From assembly GCA_964017045.1 (NCBI GenBank), contig OZ024810.1, positions 1,894,111 to 1,958,110 of the forward strand: a stretch of 64,000 nt of DNA, written 5' to 3'. Positions 60,201 through 64,000 of the stretch are shown here, in pieces (within the stretch, counting starts at the first letter, position 1; every line of letters begins with the position of its first letter). The notes beneath the pieces are model-generated. The model worked only from the letters and a program-made list of their open reading frames with translations, had not been told where the DNA came from and did not search any database. Source of the stretch: Omphiscola glabra (taxonomy: Eukaryota > Mollusca > Gastropoda > Lymnaeidae). The position numbers and the translations under genes are program-made.

Positions 60201-63200
60201 TTAAGTGTTGGATCAAATCTAAAACAAAATCCCCTGCACAGTGCAGGAAAATAAAAATCTCATACTGCACAATGGACTACGATGAGTCGATTGTTTTGTC
60301 ACGTGATAAGCGTAAGTGCCAGTAAGACATCCGGTAGGCTGTCTGCAACACACTAGTCGCTCATAAATTTTTCTTCAAACAACTTTCTTCCTTTAATCAT
60401 AACTGAATTATAATTATTGTCACATTTCATGAATGTCATTTAAAAAAACGCGTGTATTCAAGAATATTTTGAAAAGTAAAAATTTTAATTAACACTGGGG
60501 AAGCGCTGATGGAGACAAACATTGTGCTTTAAAATTAATGATAATGGCAATGGCTGATCAGCTGTTATCTGTTGTTATGTGTAGCAGAAAGCCTACCAAT
60601 GGCTGGTACGTATCACGTGACAAAACAAGGAAGAGACTCATCGTAGTCCATTCTAGAGATTTTTTTTATAAGCTAAATAAAAGACAGAGGTATGAAGATT
60701 GCATTAAAGACATTGTGTGTACATTTGACAAGAATATGAGCTGTCTCAATTCAAACTATCAAGTATTGATTTGAACTTTGGCCATAAAGATTTTATTAGT
60801 TCTGAAAATGATTTTTTAACAACCGGATTTTAAGAAAAAGCATGGTGTTTTAAAAAGTGTGTCTCAAACAAGTATATTTTGTAACTAGCATTGTTTTGTA
60901 AGATAAGACCTTTAAGCCCTGTCCTAACACATGTCACAACTAGCATTGTTTTGTAAGATAAGACCTTTACACCCTGTCCTAGCACGTGTCACAACTAGCA
61001 TTGTTTTGTAAGATAAGACCTTTAAGCCCTGTCCTAGCACGTGTCACAACTAGTATTGTTTTGTAAGATAAGACCTTTACACCCTGTCCTAGCACGTGTC
61101 ACAACTAGTATTGTTTTGTAAGATAAGACCCTTAGACCCTGTCCTAGCACGTGTCACAACTAGCACTGTTTTGTAAGATAAGACCTTTACACCCTGTCCT
61201 AGCACGTGTCACAACTAGCACTGTTTTGTAAGATAAGACCCTTACACCCTGTCCTAGCACGTGTCACAACTAGCACTGTTTTGTAAGATAAGACCCTTAG
61301 ACCCTGTCCTAGCACGTGTCACAACTAGCACTGTTTTGTAAGATAAGACCTTTACACCCTGTCCTAACACATGTCACAACTAGCATTGTTTTGTAAGATA
61401 AGACCTTTACACCCTGTCCTAGCACGTGTCACAACTAGCACTGTTTTGTAAGATAAGACCTTTACACCCTGTCCTAACACATGTCACAACTAGCATTGTT
61501 TTGTAAGATAAGACCTTTACACCCTGTCCTAGCACGTGTCACAACTAGTATTGTTTTGTAAAATGTCTTTAAGCCCTGTCCTACATTAAAGAATAGATAG
61601 GGAGATAATAATTTCAAAGCTGCCCTGTTGATCAAAATCAATAATTTGAACATGTCCACACACCTCAGGGTAGAAGTAAAGAGATGGATAGGAATGGACT
61701 CTTTGCACGCGGCACAGCTGATAATCATCTTCACAGTTGACAGCTCCGATTCGTATGACGCCTTCCAACTCCCTGGCTACTTCACGCCACTGTGGGGAAG
61801 GGGCAAACCATGATCAATGGAAGAGTCTAACTTTGGTTAAAGTTAAATCTGATCAATTTTATTTCAAATTTTTTTAATTAAAAAAAAGATATCAATTTTA
61901 TGTACGGTTTTAACAATTAAATTTAAGGAGCATTCTACGTTGCAAATTTAAGGCAGTAATTAATATCGAGTTGTAAAACTTGCCGTGGGGGCCAGCTCAT
62001 GACAATGTGAGCAATGAGGAGAATAGAAGTTAATAAACCAGGCCTCTCCACTGCCTTCAACAGATTGTTCTGGAAAATATTTATTTAAAAAAAATGGAAT
62101 CATGATAGAGTAAAAATAAATTGCAGCTAGCAGCTAGCTCTCATTATTGGTATTACTGGATCCGTGCCAGTCTGCAAGCGTTACGTGCCAGTCTGCAAGC
62201 TTTACGTGCCAGTCTGCAAGCTTTACGTGCCAGTCTGCAAGCTTTACGTGCCAGTCTGCAAGCTTTACGTGCCAGTCTGCAAGCTTTACGTGCCAGTCTG
62301 CAAGCTTTACGTAGGCAGTTTGCACAACATGAGTAAAGAAATTTGAAGTGGAAAAATAAGTTAACTGTTTCCTTGTTTGAGTTTTTTTTGCAAAGCTACC
62401 ATTGTCTTTTGCATAGCGCACGACATATAACCTTTCACAGTCTGATGACTTTTTTCTTCAAACAATATATGTCATAAATTCCCTATTAAGACTTAGAAAT
62501 ATTGGTATACAGTTTTAATGTTTTTTTTAAAAAAACCCATAAAAACGGCCTGTAATAAATAGTAATAGTGAATAGTTTTTTCAGATGGGCTAATGACAGA
62601 TTAAATAAAAAATAAATAATTAATTACATCTAGCACCAGTCCTTGGTGCATTGTGAACTTGTCCACAACTCCATAATCTCAACAGTTTGGGAAGCACTGA
62701 TCTATTCTATAATCTTGGGTTTAATCCTATAAAATAATGGCACTAAGAAATCACAGTTAGATTTTTTTTGGAGAGCAAAGCTTAGAAGCTTATCTAACAT
62801 CTTTGCAAACTTTTACTCATCGGTTCAAAAGATAAGTTGATGATATGATTCACTATAAATGTTCTTACCAAAGTCAGCCCTGCTCAATGTTATAACTTCT
62901 GGATCGTCATCATAAATACCTGGCAATAAAGACAGCTTTTAAGATAGAAACCATAGGTTATAAAAAAGAATTACTGATTGTATTACAGTAGTGTTGAAAA
63001 TTTCTCACCACATCTAAATATTTAACATTTAAACTAATCTCCTTAATATTCATATGCACCCAATATTTAACTACAATCAACTTCTGTTAATATCTTAGGG
63101 AACGAGGAAAAATATTTTACGAAAGTGGGACTGGATGTTTATTTGAAAATATAAAGATTGTTTTTGAATGTTTTTCTAAAAAAAGTTTATTATATGATGA

Positions 63201-64000
63201 TGCTAACAATGTACAACTTACCGAAATTCTGTTGATACCATTGCCAGCTTTCATACTGTCTGCCTCTTTGAAAATCATCCTTTAATCCCTCCTCTCCAAA
63301 CTGATCGTACTTCTTCCGAAGATCCTCATCTTTAAGAACCTCGTAGGCCCGATTTATTTTTATGAAATTATCATGTGCTTTAGGATCATCCTGACAGATT
63401 AAAAAAATATTCATTTAAAATATAATACGTATAAATGTAATCTAGTAAAACTTTTAATTCCCATGTATGTAACCTAGGCATTAGTTCTAGAGAAATAATA
63501 CAATTTAAGTCAATTTTTTAAAAGAATCATCAATGTTACTAAATTGTCTAAATCAGGCGTAGCCAACCCAAAAGGCTTCACAGGCCACTTTGCTACTGAG
63601 TAAACCATTTGCGGGCCACATATAATTACACCTTATATTATAATAAACACCCACTAAATGATGTATATAATTGTTTATCTAATCTTAATGCATACCGGTA
63701 TAATGAAATGAGAAGTAAGAAAACAAAATAAAAATAAACTAATGTGATACCTTTTCTCGCACATATCTATTTAAAAATGATTTCTTTGTCCATCGATTCA
63801 AGAACAAATATGTTTAGTTGTGATAATCAGGCTTCCGCTGGCTGCCATATTTAACAAGGTGGGCTGCAGGCGGCTCGGCCAGCCCTGGTCTAAATTATCT
63901 AAAGAATGGATGGGATATTTTAAACTTACAATAAATGTGTAAAGAAACTGCTGTTAACACTGCTGCACTTACGGTATTTTTATCAGGATGCTTTGAAATT
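45249..64000 (-). CDS. DNAJC10: ERdj5/DNAJC10 homologue, ER disulfide reductase (5' partial, 20 exons)
   Basis: ERdj5 acts in the ER lumen, where it reduces disulfides of misfolded proteins and recruits BiP through its J domain for ER-associated degradation. The exons join to 730 codons plus stop, near the length of the matching part of the roughly 790-residue vertebrate protein. Order: J domain with HPD (residues 4-6) to about 55; thioredoxin 1 with CSHC (102-105); two redox-inactive thioredoxin-like domains (about 154-400); thioredoxin 2 with CPPC (416-419), thioredoxin 3 with CGPC (524-527) and thioredoxin 4 with CGHC (638-641); KDEL at 727-730. Exons: 63973-64000, 63222-63390, 62869-62919, 61984-62069, 61664-61789, 59573-59738, 59187-59230, 58839-58961, 58425-58514, 58026-58133, 57401-57515, 56860-56996, 55614-55730, 54627-54728, 53766-53921, 51575-51714, 48310-48511, 47220-47351, 46109-46192, 45249-45266. 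All joins are in phase; one intron has a GC donor. The signal peptide lies beyond the right edge. Confidence 0.95.
45734..46092. repeat. 20-bp minisatellite, about 18 copies (ERdj5 intron)
   Basis: The unit is GACAGTGAGATCAGAAGTGT, with shorter variants GATCAAAGAAT at the left. It ends 16 bp from the donor of exon 46109-46192. Confidence 0.95.
46109..46192 (-). CDS. DNAJC10: ERdj5 exon, C-terminal helix
   Basis: Acceptor TGTTCACAG/AGCT, donor CAG/GTAAGT. It encodes SSYGWSIDSQSADYIVKYVQ and NNVPKTNQ. The 84-base exon sits between two minisatellites within about 20 bp on each side. Confidence 0.88.
46207..46595. repeat. 43-bp minisatellite, about 9 copies (ERdj5 intron)
   Basis: The unit contains CAGCCAGTCATGTACAAGGC and TTAGTTTGTCAAGAAATCAG. 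It begins about 15 bp from the acceptor of exon 46109-46192. Confidence 0.95.
46670..46828. repeat. 29-bp tandem repeat, 5 copies (ERdj5 intron)
   Basis: The unit contains ATAGGAATCTATTGAACATA followed by TAGATATCT. A second, diverged repeat of about 30 bp (TTACATGTGACAATTATGTG) follows at 46905-47050. Confidence 0.93.
47142..47259. repeat. 59-bp direct duplication of exon end plus splice donor
   Basis: Two copies, 47142-47200 and 47201-47259. Each holds, on the minus strand, the last 40 or so bases of the exon and the donor CATCAG/GTTAGTTAAC. Reading through the first donor meets TAA at once, so only the exon-proximal donor gives a full-length protein. Confidence 0.92.
47220..47351 (-). CDS. 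DNAJC10: ERdj5 exon, thioredoxin 4 second half
   Basis: Acceptor TTTTCCCCAG/CAAT, donor CATCAG/GTTAGT. It encodes AKAGKVDCENEGDICHLAG and SYPTVRFYKG. The last 40 or so bases and the donor are duplicated 59 bp downstream (47142-47200). Confidence 0.92.
47400..47750 (+). pseudogene. non-LTR retrotransposon ORF2 tail, degenerate
   Basis: The plus-strand frame gives GWRIRTNQELYSLYQDLTLV and VRLRWAGHLERM. This closely resembles the region after the reverse transcriptase in LINE-type endonuclease/RT proteins. A downstream shifted frame (RWMDDVVK) fits the next conserved block, so frameshifts are present. It lies antisense in the ERdj5 intron between 47351 and 48310. Confidence 0.75.
47786..48195. 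repeat. 37-38-bp minisatellite, about 11 copies (ERdj5 intron)
   Basis: The unit contains TCTAGTCAAAGAATCTGTTC and CATATCTTTTTGTGTGT, with a second variant TCAAAGCAATGTGTTCCCTA. Confidence 0.95.
48310..48511 (-). CDS. DNAJC10: ERdj5 exon, thioredoxin 4 active site CGHC
   Basis: Acceptor TTGACAG/TGAT, donor GAG/GTGAGC. It encodes HKGWNRDASSL (vertebrate YNGWNRDA), then WVIDFYAPWCGHCQVFKP. CGHC is the PDI-type sequence where vertebrate ERdj5 has CGPC. Confidence 0.95.
48690..48835. repeat. 25-bp tandem repeat, 5-6 copies (ERdj5 intron)
   Basis: The unit contains ACAGTATATTACCACTTGAA followed by ATACCC, with small indels. Confidence 0.88.
48890..49770. mobile_element. possible piggyBac-like relic in ERdj5 intron
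   Basis: Bounded by TTAA near 48886 and 49769, with loosely similar ends (left CCTAGGAGTTCCCATTATACG; right in reverse complement TTCTTTCCATGCCAGGGGG). Around 49390-49480 the plus strand encodes an acidic Ser/Asp-rich stretch. All of this is weak. Confidence 0.25.
50005..50930. repeat. 55-bp minisatellite, about 16 copies, with internal palindrome
   Basis: The unit contains TGTAACATCGTGTTACAGTG, whose TGTAACA and TGTTACA are exact complements, followed by ATATTTACAACTGTTCCAGC and ATCTTTACTGCAA. It lies in the ERdj5 intron between 48511 and 51575. Confidence 0.96.
51185..51590. repeat. 44-47-bp minisatellite carrying splice donors, 9 copies
   Basis: On the minus strand each unit holds TTTTATAGGTCACCACCA followed by a donor-like site. 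Donor hexamers lie at plus positions 51185, 51232, 51279, 51340, 51387, 51434, 51481, 51525 and 51569. Six read GTAAGT, one GTAAAT and two GTACGT. The last is the donor used by the ERdj5 exon 51575-51714. Confidence 0.93.
51575..51714 (-). CDS. DNAJC10: ERdj5 exon, thioredoxin 3 second half, ending inside a minisatellite
   Basis: Acceptor TTTGAACAG/ATGT. It encodes HVAQINCDQHRDLC and SYPTIRLYPIGPASIGHH. The phase 2 needed by the next exon selects the donor CACCA/GTAAGT at 51575/51574; an earlier GT (51590) would break the frame. The last codons and the donor are the first unit of the tandem array 51185-51590. Confidence 0.88.
52113..53390. repeat. 34-35-bp minisatellite, about 37 copies
   Basis: The unit contains TCACTCTCCCAGCCCATCAC and TGCTTATGGGTACAT. 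All three plus frames are open for more than 340 codons, simply because the unit has no stop. It lies in an ERdj5 intron, on the opposite strand. Confidence 0.96.
53766..53921 (-). CDS. DNAJC10: ERdj5 exon, thioredoxin 3 active site CGPC
   Basis: Acceptor TCCCTTAG/GACA, donor AAG/GTGAGA. It encodes HIWLVDFFAPWCGPCQQL and SPEWRRLAK. The vertebrate site here is CHPC as far as I recall. Confidence 0.95.
53995..54302. repeat. 22-24-bp tandem repeat, about 13 copies (ERdj5 intron)
   Basis: The unit is CAGTAACTTAACTGGTCAAG plus CAG, with CTGTAACTTAACTGGTCCAG variants at the right. Confidence 0.92.
54627..54728 (-). CDS. DNAJC10: ERdj5 exon, thioredoxin 2 end
   Basis: Acceptor TTGGTTTCAG/TACA, donor GAG/GTAATT. 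It encodes YNIRSYPTTILYNQS and QYHGQHSVNNLVEFIE. Confidence 0.94.
55246..55325. repeat. 23-bp tandem repeat, 3 copies
   Basis: The unit is GTGTGTAGGGTGCAATGTTG plus TGA. Intronic. Confidence 0.9.
55371..55510 (+). mobile_element. possible third copy of the 11385/23320 dispersed repeat
   Basis: Shows GGAAACAAGGGGGGCTGGG, TTAGATTGGAATTATCACAT and GGTTCAGGGGCGTGCATAAA, like the centre of the 11385 copy (GAAAAAGGGGGGTGGGAC, ATTAGAATATTGATATGGTTC). Weak but ordered similarity. Confidence 0.4.
55614..55730 (-). CDS. DNAJC10: ERdj5 exon, thioredoxin 2 active site CPPC
   Basis: Acceptor CCTTCCAG/TGGT, donor ACA/GTGAGT. It starts WCPPCMRLLPEFKKASKV and includes NFGTVDCTVHQGLC, nearly identical to vertebrates. 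Confidence 0.95.
55780..56148. repeat. 18-19-bp minisatellite, about 20 copies (ERdj5 intron)
   Basis: The unit is CTCTCATTCTGTCATTTCG or CTCTCATTCCGTCATTACT. On the plus strand it is C/T-rich; it begins about 50 bp upstream (in gene sense) of the acceptor of exon 55614-55730. Confidence 0.95.
56860..56996 (-). CDS. DNAJC10: ERdj5 exon leading into thioredoxin 2
   Basis: Acceptor TTTTTCTAG/GCAG, donor CCG/GTAGGT. It encodes the interdomain segment and DPWFVDFFAP. The active site follows at the start of the next exon. Confidence 0.92.
57401..57515 (-). CDS. DNAJC10: ERdj5 exon, second inactive domain
   Basis: Acceptor AAACGTAG/GTTG, donor GGAG/GTATGC in phase 1. It encodes VGRADCSTIRWACQKLHI and FPTFMLFK with a cis-proline. 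Confidence 0.9.
57779..57890. repeat. 13-bp tandem repeat, 9 copies
   Basis: The unit is GTTACCCAAAACT. Intronic. Confidence 0.92.
58026..58133 (-). CDS. DNAJC10: ERdj5 exon, start of second inactive domain
   Basis: Acceptor TTTTTCATAG/AAAA, donor AGG/GTAAAT. It encodes WLIHFVEQSDNQDLELRKLP, like vertebrate WLLFFHFG with PELKKLK. Confidence 0.9.
58425..58514 (-). CDS. DNAJC10: ERdj5 exon, end of first inactive domain
   Basis: Acceptor TTGGCCAG/GAAA, donor GAG/GTGAAA. It encodes EIDSLYAKDIART and LPDVELIGQDNLE, like vertebrate NSLDAKEI and LPDFELL. Confidence 0.9.
58839..58961 (-). CDS. DNAJC10: ERdj5 exon, inactive thioredoxin-like domain
   Basis: Acceptor CTGTGCAG/GCTG, donor ATG/GTAATG. 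It encodes ADLVNVGKISC and then HADEQLCLKLG and an FYYG segment. Phase 0 at both ends. Confidence 0.9.
59187..59230 (-). CDS. DNAJC10: ERdj5 44-base exon
   Basis: Acceptor CTATATTTAG/ATTG, donor CTG/GTAAGC. It encodes DCLEKKTLVKISAML once joined, matching the vertebrate segment starting GGDCL and ending SGML. Too short to show as an ORF. Confidence 0.9.
59573..59738 (-). CDS. DNAJC10: ERdj5 exon, first redox-inactive thioredoxin-like domain
   Basis: Acceptor TTTTTTCAG/AAGG, donor GGGG/GTGAGC in phase 1. It encodes KEKYHGQRT, the end of thioredoxin 1, and the inactive domain segment WLLTFCGDEG. Confidence 0.92.
60255..60670. mobile_element. foldback element with long inverted arms
   Basis: TGGACTACGATGAGTC followed by TTGTTTTGTCACGTGATA at 60271-60306 recurs in inverted form at 60608-60650, with only a 4-base length difference. 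Weaker inverted similarity continues inwards for about 50 bases (GGTAGGCT, CTGCAACACA and their partners). The centre is AT-rich. It lies in the ERdj5 intron between 59738 and 61664. The 78-residue ORF over the right arm is not supported. Confidence 0.75.
60888..61560. repeat. 55-bp minisatellite, about 12 copies (ERdj5 intron)
   Basis: The unit contains TCACAACTAGCATTGTTTTG, TAAGATAAGACCTTTACACC and CTGTCCTAGCACGTG. Confidence 0.96.
61664..61789 (-). CDS. DNAJC10: ERdj5 exon, thioredoxin 1 second half
   Basis: Acceptor CCCCACAG/TGGC, donor GAG/GTGTGT. It encodes RIGAVNCEDDYQLC and HSYPSLYFYPE, with the cis-proline (YPS) expected of a thioredoxin fold. Confidence 0.93.
61984..62069 (-). CDS. 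DNAJC10: ERdj5 exon, thioredoxin 1 active site CSHC
   Basis: Acceptor TTTTCCAG/AACA. It encodes AWFINFYSPHCSHCHELAPT. The donor is ACG/GCAAGT, a GC-type 5' splice site. No GT alternative keeps the frame: the GT four bases further on gives a stop after joining. Confidence 0.93.
62165..62312. repeat. 21-bp minisatellite, 7 copies (ERdj5 intron)
   Basis: The unit is GTGCCAGTCTGCAAGCTTTA plus C. The unit length is a multiple of three, so frames stay open on both strands. Copies are nearly identical. Confidence 0.95.
62869..62919 (-). CDS. DNAJC10: ERdj5 exon, linker into thioredoxin 1
   Basis: A 51-base exon. Acceptor TTGCCAG/GTATT, donor TTTG/GTAAGA. It encodes IYDDDPEVITLSRADF, a conserved linker in ERdj5. 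Confidence 0.92.
63222..63390 (-). CDS. DNAJC10: ERdj5 exon, rest of J domain
   Basis: Acceptor CTGTCAG/GAT, donor TTCG/GTAAGT, ending in phase 1. It encodes helices III-IV of the J domain (IKINRAYEVLKDEDLRKKYD) and the linker YESWQWYQQNFG, both very close to vertebrate ERdj5. Confidence 0.95.
63554..63887. mobile_element. hAT-like MITE with perfect 8-bp target duplication
   Basis: The left end is CAGGCGTAGCCAACC; the right end in reverse complement is CAGGGCTGGCCGAGCC. GTCTAAAT flanks both sides (63546-63553 and 63888-63895), a perfect octamer duplication. Length 334 bp. Internally it has the GCGGGCCAC motif also seen in the element at 18687. It sits in the intron between the first two visible ERdj5 exons. 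Confidence 0.88.
63973..64000 (-). CDS. DNAJC10: ERdj5 exon with HPD motif (cut by window edge)
   Basis: The frame reads ISKHPDKNT, including the HPD tripeptide that J domains use to stimulate Hsp70 ATPase. The donor is ACC/GTAAGT at 63973/63972, phase 0. The exon starts beyond base 64000. Confidence 0.9.

Noticed and set aside
60538..60774. 78-codon ORF
   Set aside because: Covers one arm of the foldback element inside an ERdj5 intron.
1..64000. tRNA, rRNA or other structured RNA genes
   Set aside because: I saw no tRNA-like A/B box pairs with a cloverleaf and no rRNA sequence, though reading by eye cannot exclude a small RNA gene.

Overview
This window looks like nuclear DNA from an invertebrate animal. 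Its genes are split by GT-AG introns, two genes belong to typical metazoan families (a rhodopsin-type GPCR and a DUF229-type ectoenzyme), and a third is an orthologue of the endoplasmic reticulum protein ERdj5/DNAJC10. The AT-rich background, very high minisatellite load, hAT-like elements and Penelope-type remnants suggest a lophotrochozoan, most likely a gastropod mollusc. That placement is an inference from style, not proof.

All three supported genes lie on the minus strand. (1) At 4833-5855 is one exon carrying a complete seven-helix class A GPCR with non-canonical signature residues. (2) At 20897-22921 is one long ORF for a 674-residue type II membrane protein of the DUF229 (alkaline-phosphatase-like) family. 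(3) From 64000 down to 45249 are 20 exons of an ERdj5/DNAJC10 homologue. They run from the HPD motif of the J domain, through four thioredoxin domains with CSHC, CPPC, CGPC and CGHC sites, to a C-terminal KDEL. The first exons lie beyond the right edge. The exons join in frame to 730 codons plus a stop, close to the matching part of the vertebrate protein. One intron uses a GC donor.

The rest is mostly repeats: more than 40 tandem arrays (unit 12 to 76 bp, up to about 3.3 kb), several hAT-like elements (two with perfect 8-bp target duplications), a degraded hAT transposase around 32.4-33.0 kb that now surrounds a 1.75-kb 12-bp satellite, a LINE tail, a foldback element, and two short motifs resembling the hammerhead-type core of Penelope-like elements. 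Homopolymer G/C runs of 10 or more are common in the first 40 kb and absent from the ERdj5 half.

I found no obvious new multi-gene system. The most interesting theme is an interplay of minisatellites and splice sites. The array 51185-51590 has amplified the end of an ERdj5 exon with its 5' splice site; 47142-47259 duplicates another exon end with its donor; and the 54-copy 61-bp array at 25851-29145 puts a U1-like GTAAGTAT in every unit and appears to have grown from the right end of a hAT MITE. The three genes show no operon-like relationship; they act independently as cell-surface receptor, membrane enzyme and ER disulfide reductase.
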